A stretch of DNA of 64,000 nucleotides, from assembly GCA_963700515.1 (NCBI GenBank), contig CAVOXY010000063.1, forward strand, positions 269,207-333,206, in the 5' to 3' direction. Under the pieces are notes generated by a model. That model was not told the DNA's origin. It saw nothing but the letters and a program-made list of their open reading frames with translations, and ran no database searches. Shown here piece after piece: positions 38,748 through 49,930 of the stretch. The DNA comes from JAJRVM01 sp963700515 (lineage in GTDB: Bacteria > Planctomycetota > Planctomycetia > Pirellulales > Pirellulaceae). Position 1 is the first letter of the stretch, and the number at the start of each line of letters is the position of its first letter. The translations under genes were made by a program, and so were the position numbers.

Positions 38748-41567
38748 TCATCGGGAACTCGCTGGCAGGTCACGGATCCTGGCGGTACGGTCACTCAACG
38801 GCGTCGTAGCACCGGAGTCGGCTGGTCGGATTCCATCGGGATTGGAACTGTCGTTATCCCCGTCCTTTCCACGCGAAACGAGCGGGGCCGTTTTCCCTAC
38901 GGTCGCGGAGTATTGGCCGGTTGGCAATCCTTCGATGGCCAGCGTGGTTTCGTGTGGCGTGGGGCCCCGGCTCTCAAGTGCAAGAGTCAGGCGGTCGAGT
39001 TTGGGGGAAACCTGAATTGGTTGCTCCGCCGCAAATCCGTCCCGGTCCAGCGCCAGGTGCAGACGACGGCTGCCGAGCACGGCATGGAAACGCTGGCGTA
39101 CGCCGTCGCGGGCAATGACGCTGATGACATCGTCGGGGTCTGGGTGACTTCGCCACCCAGCGCGATAAGACCGAAGAGCGGATCAGCGAACAGCACTGTG
39201 CAGGCTGCTTCGATTCCGGCCACCAGTCCGTGATCGGCCTCGCCGCAGACAGGGCCACGCGCCACGAGGCAGGTCCTGTGTCGCGGGATTCCATTCCGTG
39301 CCGACCTGGCGCGGCTGGAATCCCCAGCTCGTCGGCGCCGTCGTGGACCGATCCTGGCGTCCAAGAGCCGAAGTTCGATGACGCACTCCCCGTGTTCATC
39401 AGCGCCCAGGAACTGAGCATGGAGGCGTAGCCAAGCCGCAAGTTTGCGGCGGGATTCGGATGAAACGCAGCGCATAATCGAGTAGCGCCCAACGACTCAT
39501 CTGGGACATGTAGCTCAGCGTGTAAGCGGCGCTGCTGAGCCGCAGCCGCGGAAGTCGCTGCCCAGCGACCAGTAGTTCGCCTCGAGCACGCCGCGGCAGG
39601 CGAGATTGGCGAGGTGTTGTCGCTCGAGGAAGTCCTCGTGACGCTTCGGGTCAATCACCGGATGTGAGAACCATTTCTGCAGATTACGGTCGTGCCAGAG
39701 GTTCGTGTCCGGTTTCAAGCCGTGCTCTAGCGCGTACTTTCCGGCGGCGTAGGTGGATTCGTAAGCGGTGGAATCAATGGGCATCTCCGAGGCGAACGGC
39801 CACCGATGGTCATAGATGAAATACTTCACCTTCTTCTCCCATTCGGCGCGCAGGAAATCGGCCTGCGACTGCTGGCCCTCGGCTTCCAGCGCCGCAATGA
39901 GCGGCAGAAGGTACTTCTCATGAAAGTTGCCAACCGTGTATTGCCAGTAAACCCAGCCGGTGAAACTCCAGCCGCCCTCCATGCGGATGCTGGCTGGCAC
40001 TTCGAAGTAGGCTCGAGCGGTGCCATAGGCACGCTCCAGGTATTCCGCAGCAGAGTGGTCTTTTACCCAATCAGGCCGCTGCTTCGCGATCCGATACAGG
40101 TCGAAATAAAGCGCGAAGTAAGTGGTGTAGTCGAACGTGCGCCATCCGACACGGCGCTCGGGCCGCCGGGGCGACTGATGCCTTCGTCGAGCGGATCGCG
40201 GTCGGTGAAGCGGTTTTGCTTCCAGGAGTCGGAGCCGTAAATGCCGTAGGGATAAGGCGACTCGGCGTCGGTGCGCTGATGTTTACCCCAGACGAAATGC
40301 CGAATGAAATACTCCAGTGACGCGATCTCCGCGGCGTCGGGGTAGGCCACGTTCTTCTCCGCGACGAGCAGGCACTTGCTGTTCGCCGGATCGTCTGAGC
40401 CGCTCACAGCGTACGGATGCTGCCCCGCGAGGTGCTCGGGGCCGAGCAGGTTCCGCCCCTCGGGCTGACGCCGGTCCCACAGGCTGTAGAGGCCGTCATA
40501 CCACTTGGCGGGATCGCGATGCTGCTGGTGCTTCACGATGAACGCGGCACGTTTCTTGATCAGGGTCTCCAGCGGTTCCGTCACAAAGAACTCCAGCAGC
40601 ATGGTGCGGCCATGACCATAGCGGATCGTCAACCGGTTCTCGCCCAGTCGCCGGAACTGCACGCGATAGCCATGCGCGGCTTCCTTTTCACGGACGGGCA
40701 TCGACGTGATCTGGGTTTCCTCGGAAAACTCCATCTCGACACCCTCAATCGTCTGTTGCAGGCGGCAACAAGAGTCTGGCCTCCAGATCGCGGGCACCAC
40801 CATGCCGGGCACGACCTGCACGTCCACGCCGCCGTGCTGGCGCAACAAGGCACGCACGCCCTCATAGCTGGTGGCCCAGCGAAAGGCGAAGCGGTGGGTG
40901 ACCGCTTCGCCGGGCGGCAGTACTCGGCTGGTGCGCGGCCGCCGCGAGGCGCCGCTGCTGCTGCTGATCCTGCTGGCCTTGGAGTACACAAAGACCGTGA
41001 ACCGCTCACGGCCATGCGCATAGTCCATTCCCTCCGCAGTGAAGAACTCCAGGTGGGTGTCGCCTTCGGGCATCAGGACCAGGATAGGTCCGCTACCCTT
41101 GGCCGGTAGCCAGTAGAGAAACGAACCGTGCCCGGCAATGAACGCATGCCGGAACACACGCCGCTCGAACGTCTCCTCATGGTCCCACATGTAGTCGGTG
41201 TTCATGGGCAACGGCAGTGCCAAATTGCCGATTTCCAGCGGTTCGCTCCCGGTGTTCCAGACACGAATCTCCCAGAACAAGTCATCGCCTTGTTGGTGAA
41301 ATCGCGAGGACAGCGCCACCTCATTCGTATTCAACTGGACTTCGCGCCAGGGCACGCCTGGGCGTGCGCACCTGCATCCGAACCTGGCCCAGGGACTGCC
41401 CGGAACGCAGGAACTCGAGGCGATTCGCGTCCCTGTGCGCAACGGAGGCTGGTGAGCCAGCCCGTTTGCGGATCCATCGTGCATAAGAACACGTCCTCGG
41501 AGTGAGTGCCGGCGGAAGTGTTTAAGACGGCTGCCACGACGGAGAGGATGAGGCTGGTTGCGGTCAT
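38748..41567 (-). CDS. DUF5695 secreted carbohydrate-active protein, five or more frameshifts
   Basis: About 900 residues in pieces. The start at 41567 gives a signal peptide (MTATSLILSVVAAVLNTSAG). Segments in order: SEDVFLCTMDPQTGWLTSLR; then from about 41345 REVQLNTNEVALSSRFHQQG, LFWEIRVWNTGSEPLEIGNL (beta-sandwich) through YDGLYSLWDRRQPEGRNLLG; then EGGWSFTGWVYWQYTVGNFH and FASEMPIDSTAYESTYAAGK (alpha/alpha-barrel); then LRLGYASMLSSWALMNTGSA, GVEAACTVLFADPL-like sequence, and the end sandwich RRLHLALDRDGFAAEQPIQV with TPHETTLAIEGLPTGQY. Breaks near 41400, 40130, 39560, 39350, 39280 and 39090. The domain order matches the DUF5695 family of planctomycetes and verrucomicrobia, presumed glycoside hydrolases. 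It faces a nucleoside hydrolase remnant on the same strand. Confidence 0.7.
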
Positions 41568-41802
41568 GCGCTTCAAGCGTACCTGTCGGGGATGGGTGAG
41601 CGACAATCGAATTTAGAGGACCGTTGTTCTGCATTGAAACACTGATTCACTTCAGACCATGTGACGATCTTCGCGTACTTGGTTGTTTTTCCTCAGCGTG
41701 CCGATCCCCTTGCGACCCGCACATTCTACCACAAGCCGGATGCATATCCACGCAAAACGGTGTGGCAGGATCGACGGTACGGTGTCGTGGTATGTACACG
41801 GT

Positions 41803-42492
41803 TTTGCCGCGAGCCGGGCGGGCCGAGCATCAGCAGGTTATGCGAGCCGGCGGCGGCGATGATCAGCGCGCGCTTGGCCATCTCCTGACCGCGCACGTCG
41901 GCGTAGTCTTCGTTGTACCGCGACAGCGAACTGAACAGTTCGTCCAGTCGCGAGGGGACGGGATCGATCTCGATATGCCCGCCGAAGAAAGCCACGGCCT
42001 CGGCCAGCGACGAGACGGGGATCACATCGATATCTTCCACCACCGCCGCTTCCGCGGCATTCACGTCGGGGACGATGATCCCGCGCAAGTTTCCTTGCCG
42101 GGCCGTCGCCATGGCCATGGAGAGTGCGCCTTTGGCACTGCGCGTGGCCCCTTCGAGCGACAATTCGCCGACCACCGCGTACTCGGCAAACCGATCCATG
42201 GCGATCTGGCCGCTGCCGGCCAGTACGCCCAGCGAGATCGGCAGGTCGAAGGAGGACGCCTGCTTGGGGAGTTCGGCCGGTGCCAGGTTGATCACGATGC
42301 GGTCTTGCGGCCGCACGAAGGCGCGAGTTGACCATGGCCCGGTCCACTCGGTGCCGGCTCTCGCGCACCGCCGCTTCGGGCAACCCGACCAGGATGGTCT
42401 TGGGCACCGCCGTCGGGGAAACGTCGACTTCCACTTCCACGCTCCCCGCATCGATGCCCAACAAGCGAGAAAGTATGCAGTTTGGCCAACAT
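41803..42492 (-). pseudogene. comM: ComM/YifB Mg-chelatase-like ATPase, 5' fragment (copy 2)
   Basis: A longer duplicate of 35779-36217: MLAKLHTFSL, GIDAGSVEVEVDVSPTAVPK, QDRIVINLAPAELPKQASSF, ARQGNLRGIIVPDVNAAEAA and SLAEAVAFFGGHIEIDPVPS, then YADVRGQEMAKRALIIAAAG and HNLLMLGPPGS, where the match stops inside the Walker A loop. Two frameshifts (near 42463 and 42320). At 42320 this copy has GAAGGCGCGAGTTG where copy 1 has AAAGCCCGAGTTG, so one inserted base explains the break. About 230 residues, no ATPase core. Confidence 0.88.
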
Positions 42493-42930
42493 GCTATCGC
42501 CTCACGTTGGCCCGCGTCTTTCGAAGCCTCGCACGCTCATTGTGCCGTCTTTTCATCACCGCTGCTAGCCCCTGTTATCTCTCCTTTCTATGGTGACATA
42601 GGTCTGTCACCTGTGGCCATCGACCGGCATCTGCGGCTGGGGAAAAAGGGTTTGGCAAGTTTTCCAGAATTCTTGAGGGGTTCGCGGCTCAAAGCGTGCT
42701 TCACAAGATAGAGGCATTTTCTGTCGCAGTTGCAGATAGGAGGATGGTCACTAGGCCGTGCCACGGCTTGATCCCAGGAGATTCCCTGCGCGAGACCTGG
42801 CACGACGAAGTCACGCACCATCTCCAACGCCCCGGACTAAAGCAGTGTTGCAGCGGATCTGATTTGCCACCAGCGTGCCACCGCTGGTCGCTGCTGCATT
42901 TCAGCGTCAGTTCGTTCTCGCTCCTCCCGG
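42493..42930. repeat. Dispersed repeat, copy D (attached to comM copy 2)
   Basis: The most complete copy. It begins at the comM start with CTATCGCCTCACGTTGGCCC and carries AGCCCCTGTTATCTC, GGTGACATAGGTCTGTCACC, GAATTCTTGAGGGGTT, CTTCACAAGATAGAGGCATT, CGGCTTGATCCCAGGAGATT, GCGTGCCACCGCTGGTCGCT and CAGCGTCAGTTCGTTCTCGC. It joins the block found upstream of comM (copy C) to the blocks of copies A and B, which shows that all four are one family. Confidence 0.88.
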
Positions 42931-43121
42931 GTTCGTTTTGTTTTCGTCCCGTTCTTCCCGAGTCTCATCGTGCGCTCTCATCCCACATCGCCGCGTCTCT
43001 TTCTGCCTTCCGTCTCAGCGGTAGGGTGTGACAAGGTCGCCAACCAATGCGTCAAGCCACCCAAGAACTCGGAAGGCGACCGCCGGCACACCAGAAGCCC
43101 GGGTTCAGCTACGCTCGTACC

Positions 43122-43205
43122 TGAGCCCGCCCAGGGCTCAGTTGAATTGGGGACGGATACTCCCTCGCCACGGAAGGTCTGGCGACTTCAGCTACGGCGT
43201 AGCTG
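43122..43205. repeat. Single diverged unit of the branched palindrome
   Basis: TGAGCCCGCCCAGGGCTCA at 43122-43140 and CAGCTACGGCGTAGCTG at 43189-43205, with CTTCAGCTAC as in the array units at 20176-20636. It lies about 190 bases beyond repeat copy D, as the array lies beyond copy B. Confidence 0.6.
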
Positions 43206-43384
43206 GCAGCGTCACAGCCTCGGACATTCAGGATGACCGACGGCCGCTTCTGCTGAACCCTTGGTTCGCTCTGCGATGCAGGCCATCGAGCAGCGTGTCG
43301 GGTTGTCGCTTCAGCCGCCCGATCAGCAAAGCAGGGTGTCTGGTCTCTCGATGTCGCTCGGCAGTGGCGAGTGCTGGGAGCTTC

Positions 43385-45991
43385 ATGAAAGGTCCCGTGT
43401 GTGGGGTTGAGCCAACGTTGGCTCAACCTGCCAGGCTCGAACAACCCGGCCAGATGATTGGGCCGTATAAGTTGCGGGAACGGCTTGGCGAAGGGGGGAT
43501 GGGCGTCGTCTGGGCAGCCGAGCAGAAGCAGCCACTGCGGCGGAAAGTGGCGATCAAGGTCATCAAGCCGGGAATGGACTCCTCTCAGGTCATTGCCCGC
43601 TTCGAGGCGGAGCGGGAAGCACTGTCCTTGATGGATCATCCGAACATTGCTCGTGTGCTCGACGCGGGCACAACTGAACAGGGTCGGCCCTACTTTGTGA
43701 TGGAACTAATACACGGCGTGCCCATCACCGAGTACTGTGATGCCCAGAAACTGACGATAAGAGATCGCATCGGGCTCTTCATTCAGGTCTGCAAAGCGGT
43801 GCAACACGCTCACCAGAAAGGCATCATTCATCGCGACATCAAGCCGTCGAATGTGCTCGTGACCGAGCAGGATGGCGAGCCTGTGCCGAAAGTGATCGAC
43901 TTTGGAATTGCCAAGGCTCTGCACAGATCACTTACCGACCGCTCAATCTACACAGCGGTGTTCCAGGCGATCGGCACGCTGGCGTATATGAGCCCCGAGC
44001 AGGCCACGCTGAGTCAACACGACGTTGACACTCGGGCTGATGTATACGGACTGGGAATTCTGCTGTACGAGTTGCTCACGGGAACCACACCGCTCGATCG
44101 AGACAAACTCGAACAAGGCGCCTTGGATGAAGCCTTGCGCATGATCCGTGAGCAGGATCCGTTAAAGCCGAGTACGAAGGTCAGCAGCCTGGGCAACAAG
44201 ACCCAGTTCATATCTCAGTTGAGATGCACTGATGCACGAAGCTTGAGCAAATCGATTCGTGGCGATTTGGATTGGATCGTGATGAAGGCGTTGGAAAAGG
44301 ATCGCAAGCGGCGCTATGAAACCGCCAGTCTCCTAGGCGATGAGCTCATTCGGTTCTTGGACAACAAACCGGTCGAGGCGTGCCCGCCATCGGCAATCTA
44401 TCGAACCCGCAAGTTCGTTCAGAGGAACAAAGGATTTGCCGCTGCCGCCGCCGCGGTGTCGGTTGTCTTGCTGGGCGGTATCGTGGGGACATCTGGAGTT
44501 ACCGTATGGGCGCTCAACGAAAAGGTTCACGCTGAACAGGAAGCAATCCGTGCAACTGCCTTGGCCAAGGAATTGGAGGTCCAGAAGGAAGAGATCAAGA
44601 GCAAATCATTGGTTCTACTCGAAGCCGTCAAGCGAGAAGCGGCTGCGGCCGCGTTAGCTGGCGATCACAAAACAGCTCGTGCGTCGCTCGAATTACTCGG
44701 GCAATTGAGCGCGACCGAATACGAATATGAGAGGAATGTGATCGAGGGGCTCATCGCATTCAATAGCGAGCAGTACGAAAAGGCGAATCAATACGCCAAG
44801 TTGGCCCTGTCTGAAGAATTGGGTCGGAAGCCGGCGGAGCAAATCGCCGCACAGTCGCTGTACGCTCTCGCCCGCCGGCATTTGGGCGATTCCGAAGGGT
44901 ACGGGCAGGGATGCAGGCAGTTGCGAGATCTGAAGCCAAAGACAGACACCGACCATCTGCTGATGGCACTCGCGCTGATGTTATTTGATCCTCGTCAATC
45001 AGACCTTCTCCTGCAGGCAACACCGAAGGCAAGTAATACTGCGGCTGGACTTCTGATTCGTGGCATTGTCCATACGCTTATTGGGTGCGACGATCAGGAC
45101 ACGAGTATGATAAATGCTGCGATTCGAGACATCGATTGCTCACGTCTGCTGACAGAGAGAGAGGGTGTTCGTTTGGGCCAGCAACTGTATTCAATCTCGG
45201 TCGCCTTCGAGATTGCGCGATCTCGGGGTGACGCCCAGAACGCGGCTCGGTATCTTCTGGCAGGCCGTTCTCTAGTTGAAGAACCGGCACCAGACAATCC
45301 ATCAACCTACGTGAGCCGATACTTCTTCTACCGGGCCGACGGTGAGCCGGAGAGGACCGCGAGCGGGCCATACGGCAGATCGGGCGATTCCCCACGTATT
45401 CTGTCATGTTTCTTGCGGCGGATTGTCTGCATCGCCTCGATGATCCTGCCGCCCGGAATGAGTTTGACGAAGCGATTGCTCCCGAACTCAGGCAAAGCGA
45501 ACCAGTTCGGATGGCGCGGATTCATCTTCTTTCTGGACGCGATGCCGACTCCGAAGAAACGGAGGAACTCGTGGCCAAATTGCTTGAAAAAGACTCGTCC
45601 TTCGAAGGTCTTTTTGCACTGTATGCTCTTTGTCGGATCGCCGAACCTGGGGAAATCCACGCACGCGCAAAGCAATTCGCCTCTAGAATGCGGCACATTT
45701 CGTATTCCGACAGCGAGTTGTTCCGCAATTTGGCCAACATAGATGTCCTTGCCGGCGGTAAAGAAGAGGAATGCCTGGAGAAGGCCGGGGATAGCCGCTC
45801 TCGCTATGTCACAAGCCCACTTCACGATCGGAATGCTGCGTTTAGCCTACGCGGACAATATCGGCGCGTATGAGCATTTCAAACGTTCCGTTGAAACGAA
45901 TGCTGTTGGCACCTATGGCTATGAATGGGCACGCGCTTACAAAGAGCGTATGGAGAGAGACCGCACCTGGCCAAGTCGACGCCGGGACTAG
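43385..45991 (+). CDS. Receptor-like Ser/Thr kinase with TPR-like tail (kinase 1), two frameshifts
   Basis: The start at 43385 (MKGPVCGVEPTLAQP, GGGAG site) gives a protein lacking the usual about 70-residue N-terminal leader of this family, so the 5' end may be truncated. Kinase domain: IGPYKLRERLGEGGMGVVWA, VAIKVIKPGMDSSQVIARFE, HQKGIIHRDIKPSNVLV, KVIDFGIAKALH and GTLAYMSPEQATLS; all catalytic residues are present. One transmembrane helix at about 352-377 (AAVSVVLLGGIVGTSGV). The about 480-residue tail is made of helical repeats, TPR-like. The frame breaks near 45340 (resumes at MFLAADCLHRLDDPAARNEF) and near 45770 (resumes GIAALAMSQAHFTIGMLRLA). Unlike kinases 2 and 3 it has no sigma gene in front; its upstream region is repeat copy D. 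Confidence 0.88.
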
Positions 45992-46428
45992 TGGTGCCGC
46001 AGGAGCAAGAATTGGAGTGGCACTGGCTTTGCCAGTGCTGTTCCATGCTCCTGCTGCTCGATTGCTTCTGGGAGATACTCCTTTCGCGCTGCAAGTGGAT
46101 CTGCTCGCTCATGCTTCGGTCATTGCTGTCGCTCGCAAACAGAATATTGATTGGAAGCCGTACCATGTTCAGGGGTGCTCGATCGCGTCTGTGCTGACAG
46201 CCAAATACTCACAATATGCCTGGGGCGGAGAGGTCACGTTATTTCATTGTCTCGCCGCCGGTGATTTTGCCGCGCCGAGAAAGCACTCTTACCACTTGAA
46301 CGCCCAAGTATTGTGCCATTCCGGTATTTCTCGTTCCTCTCTTGCCGGCTTTCTGTTTCCCGCAGGTCGCCGCATTCCAAGACCGGCGGGATCTGTGTAT
46401 CCATCATGCGCCGTCCATGGGATAGTCT
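45992..46428. other. No recognisable gene
   Basis: About 435 bases between kinase 1 and the first ECF gene. Open frames at 46000-46430 have no family resemblance and no ribosome site. Confidence 0.5.
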
Positions 46429-46459
46429 GATGGAATCACGCCTCTCGTCGCGGTATCCT
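46429..46459 (+). promoter_or_regulatory. Promoter-like boxes before ECF gene 1
   Basis: GATGGA (46429-46434), 19 bases, TATCCT (46454-46459), then 6 bases to the ATG at 46466. The same boxes with the same 19-base spacer precede ECF gene 2 (49893-49923). No ribosome site lies between the TATCCT box and the ATG, so a leaderless transcript is likely. Confidence 0.55.
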
Positions 46460-46465
46460 AATCTC

Positions 46466-47023
46466 ATGACCGACGTCACCCAAATCCTCTCCCAAATCGA
46501 ATCCGGCGACCCGTCCGCGGCCGAGCAGCTGCTGCCGCTCGTGTATGAGGAGCTGCGCAAGCTGGCCGCCGCCAAGCTGGCTCACGAGAAGCCCGGGCAG
46601 ACGCTCCAGGCCACGGCGCTGGTGCACGAGGCGTATCTGCGGCTGGTGGACGTGGAGAAGGCTCAGCAGTGGGATAGTCGGGGGCATTTCTTTGCCGCGG
46701 CGGCGGAGGCGATGCGGAGGATTTTGGTGGATAACGCTCGACGCAAGGCGAGCGTGAAGCAAGGTGGTGACCTCGACCGCATTGACGTTCCCGAAATTGC
46801 CCGTATGGCGGAGAACAAGCAAGTCGATCTGCTTGCGCTGGACGAGGCCCTGGCGATTCTAGAAAAGCTGCATCCTGAAAACGCCCAAATTCTAAAGCTG
46901 CGTTACTTCGCCGGTCTGAGTTTGGAGGAAACGGCCCAAGCGTGCAGCATTTCACGCGCAACTGCCCAGCGCAAATGGGCTTACGCTCGCGCCTGGCTTT
47001 TCGGGCGGCTGCAGGGGACGTAA
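46466..47023 (+). CDS. ECF RNA polymerase sigma factor 1 (planctomycete kinase-linked type)
   Basis: 185 residues, intact. Sigma region 2: LLPLVYEELRKLAAAKLAHE, LQATALVHEAYLRLVD and RGHFFAAAAEAMRRILVDNA. Region 4 helix-turn-helix: AQILKLRYFAGLSLEETAQA and CSISRATAQRKWAYARAWLF. This is the ECF_sub type expanded in planctomycetes, usually next to a Ser/Thr kinase gene and lacking a classical anti-sigma factor. The kinase 2 gene starts 103 bases downstream on the same strand. The ATG at 46466 is chosen by match with ECF gene 2 and by the promoter boxes. Activity is presumably governed by the linked kinase, an inference from family context. Confidence 0.93.
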   Translation: MTDVTQILSQIESGDPSAAEQLLPLVYEELRKLAAAKLAHEKPGQTLQATALVHEAYLRLVDVEKAQQWDSRGHFFAAAAEAMRRILVDNARRKASVKQGGDLDRIDVPEIARMAENKQVDLLALDEALAILEKLHPENAQILKLRYFAGLSLEETAQACSISRATAQRKWAYARAWLFGRLQGT

Positions 47024-47126
47024 GCCGAGCCGCTGCGGACCGAGAAATATCTGCTTTCCTTTGAGCAGCGACGCGCGCCAATTACGCATTGTAGGATGGA
47101 GCTAACAACTGCCAGGAGACCAAAGC

Positions 47127-49762
47127 ATGAGCGTCCCACCTAAACGAGCGGAGTCCATTTTCGGCCAAGCCATCGAGATCGAGTCAGCTCCAGGGCCGTG
47201 CTGCCTTTCTGGATCAGGCCTGCGGCAACGATCCGACACTTCGGGCCGAGGTAGAGAAGCTGGTGGTCGACCATTTTCGCGCAGGAAGCTTCCTGGAGCA
47301 GCCGGCAATGCCGCCGGGCGACACCACGGCCACGCCGGCGATCGCTGAAGAAGTAGGCACCCGCATCGGCCCGTACAAACTGCTTCAAGTGCTTGGCGAA
47401 GGTGGTATGGGTGTTGTGTATATGGCGGAGCAGAAGGAACCCGTTAAGCGTCGCGTGGCACTGAAGATCATCAGGCCCGGCATGGATTCGAAGCAGGTCA
47501 TTGCCCGCTTCGAAGCAGAACGGCAGGCGTTGGCGATGATGGATCATCCGAATATTGCCAGGGTCCTGGATGCCGGAACAACGGCCACTGGACATCCGTA
47601 CTTCGTAATGGAACTCGTCAAAGGCATTCCCATCGTAACGTACTGTAACGAACAACGCTTGACTCCGCGCGAGAGATTGCAGTTGTTCGCGTCCGTTTGT
47701 CGAGCTGTGCAGCATGCTCACCAGAAAGGTGTCATCCATCGCGATTTGAAACCCTCCAACGTGCTGGTTGCGCATTATGACAACAAGCCTGTCGTCAAAA
47801 TAATCGATTTTGGATTGGCAAAGGCCACGGGACATCAGCTGACCGAAAAGACGCTCGTGACATTTGTTGGTCAAATCGCCGGTACGCTTGAGTATATGAG
47901 TCCTGAGCAAGCACGGTTTAATCAGTTGGACGTGGACACACGTACCGACATCTATTCTCTCGGCGTCATTCTATACGAGTTGCTGACCGGAGTGACGCCG
48001 TTCGATCGAGAGCGACTCCGCGCTGCGGCCCTCGATGAGATTATCCGCATCCTCCGGAACGAAGAACCTCCAAAGCCGAGCACTCGCGTGAGCACGTCAA
48101 TGGGCAAACCATCCACGGCGGCAGCAGACTGTCGGACCGAGCCAGGCAAACTCCTGGCGTTACTGCGAGGCGATCTTGACTGGCTGGTCATGAAAGCACT
48201 CGACAAAGAACGCGATCGACGCTACGAAACGGCCGCCAGTTTTGCCGCAGATATCGAGCGATACTTGAATGGTGAACCTATTGAGGCGAGGCCTCCATCT
48301 GCGCTTTATCGTTTGAGGAAGAATGCCGCTCGCCATCGCGTGGCTTTGACCACGATCGGGATCGTGCTGATTACACTTGTTGCGGCAATCACACTGACGA
48401 CCTGGCAAGGGGTGCGAGCCATAGTTGCCGAAAAAGAAACTCGGGCCACATTGGAAAGGCTGAAAGACGAGGCCTACGAGCGGGCGTTGAACGAAGCATT
48501 ATTGAGCGGCGCAAATGCCGACGACCTGATTCAGAGAGCTGAAACCTTGGAAGTCTCGCAGCCGAAGCTCTTTGTGCTGCGCGGGCTTCAGGCCTTCTAT
48601 CGTGGCGACCTGCAGGATGCTATACGTCTGTTGGAGCAAGGGGAAAAGTCGGTTGCCGCGCGAGCAGTGTTGGCGTGGGCCTACTCCGTCGCCGGACATC
48701 ACAACGATTTTGCCAGAATTGCGATCGAACTTAGACACTTGGAGCCGGTCATCGCCACCTGACTTTCTGCTGCGGGGGCAACTGCATTCTGCTGTGCTTC
48801 CGCTCGCTGCTCGTTCGGATATTGAAAGTGGGTTGCAGCTCAACGATGCATCCATACTTGGCCACTCAATCAACGCCCTGGCACTGGCAAATGCGAGTGT
48901 CAATGGTATGAAATGCACCTGTATCGAACAAGCAATCGATGAGGTGCGAGCGTGTCGTACGTTCAAACCAGAGAACACGTTCGTTCTTTCCGCTTACCTG
49001 TATGTGCACAGTGTCGCTTACCAAATCGCAAGTGCAACAGGGCAATGCAGACGGCCGCATCGTCGTACCTGAAGAGGGCTGAAGAGGCTGCCAAACAATT
49101 GAAACAGACGGGGTCGCAATATGTGCTGTACGACCGGGCCTGCTTTCTGTCGCTTACGGGGCAGATGGACGAGGCGATGGCGGACTGGAAGAGCGTGTCT
49201 GCGTCCTGGAGCAAGAGGATTCAGCCCCATGATCTTCGCACCAATCGCATGTCTTTATGGGCGAGAAAAGGAAGCCGTTCACAGACTTGCCGAAGCAGAC
49301 GATACTTTTTCCAAGTTGGCACTTGCCTATGTGTATGCCCATGTTGGTGAACACACAGATGTAGTGCTGCAAACATACCGTGAGATCGTGGATGAGCATA
49401 CGAGTTGTGATCCACGTTTGTTCGCACTTTACTTGCTGTTGATGCTGGGACGGTCGGGCGAAGCTGAAGGCGAAGCAGGCAGGCTGCTTGAAAGTTCACA
49501 GGAACTGATACTGCCGTACAAGGCACACATCAGGTTCCTCGCCGGTGGGAGGGCTGAGGAGCTACTGGAAGAATCTCCCAACTTGGGGCATTTCGATATT
49601 GCTCTTAAGGCATATGCAGAAGGTGATCGCGAAACGGCACGTCACCACTTTGAAATCTCCGCAGAACGCAGCTTTGTTTTTGCTCAGTATTGGTGGTCCA
49701 AAGTCTACCTTGCTAAACTGGCAAAAGAGACCGCGACGAAAGAGCCCGCACTTGTAGACTGA
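47127..49762 (+). CDS. Receptor-like Ser/Thr kinase with TPR-like tail (kinase 2), four frameshifts
   Basis: Start MSVPPKRAESIFGQAIEIES at 47127 with CAGGAGA upstream. An indel near 47190 leads to QGRAAFLDQACGNDPTLRAE, the family's usual N-terminal leader. Kinase: RIGPYKLLQVLGEGGMGVVY, RRVALKIIRPGMDSKQVIAR, KGVIHRDLKPSNVLVAHYDN, VKIIDFGLAKATGHQL and GTLEYMSPEQARF, complete. Transmembrane helix ALTTIGIVLITLVAAITLTT (near 48345-48410). The TPR-like tail continues through frameshifts near 48750, 49040 and 49215 (PDFLLRGQLHSAVLPLAARS, KRAEEAAKQLKQTGSQYVLY, LVLQTYREIVDE-like, YAEGDRETARHHFEISAERS). The stop TGA lies inside a TGAGCC/GGCTCA hairpin. Paired with ECF gene 1. Confidence 0.9.
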
Positions 49763-49774
49763 GCCTGCGGCTCA
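49760..49774. repeat. Hairpin overlapping the kinase 2 stop codon
   Basis: TGAGCC-TGC-GGCTCA; the first three bases are the stop codon. Same core as the hairpin at 6106-6118 and related to the TGAGCCC...GGGCTCA hairpin of the tandem array. Confidence 0.5.
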
Positions 49775-49892
49775 CCTCGCTCACACCAACAGGCCCGATG
49801 AAGAGTCCTCACCCTACCTCGCATCGTCTTGCCGCACAAGTGTTGCGGACATTAGTCTCCGACTTCCCCGGCCTGCCAGGTTCGCGACCCCC

Positions 49893-49923
49893 GATGGATC
49901 GGAGCTTCCCCCAGCGGTATCCT
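49893..49923 (+). promoter_or_regulatory. Promoter-like boxes before ECF gene 2
   Basis: GATGGA (49893-49898), 19 bases, TATCCT (49918-49923), then 7 bases to the ATG at 49931. Boxes and spacer length are identical to those at 46429-46459 although most of the spacer differs, apart from a shared GCGG next to TATCCT. Confidence 0.55.
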
Positions 49924-49930
49924 GGTACGC

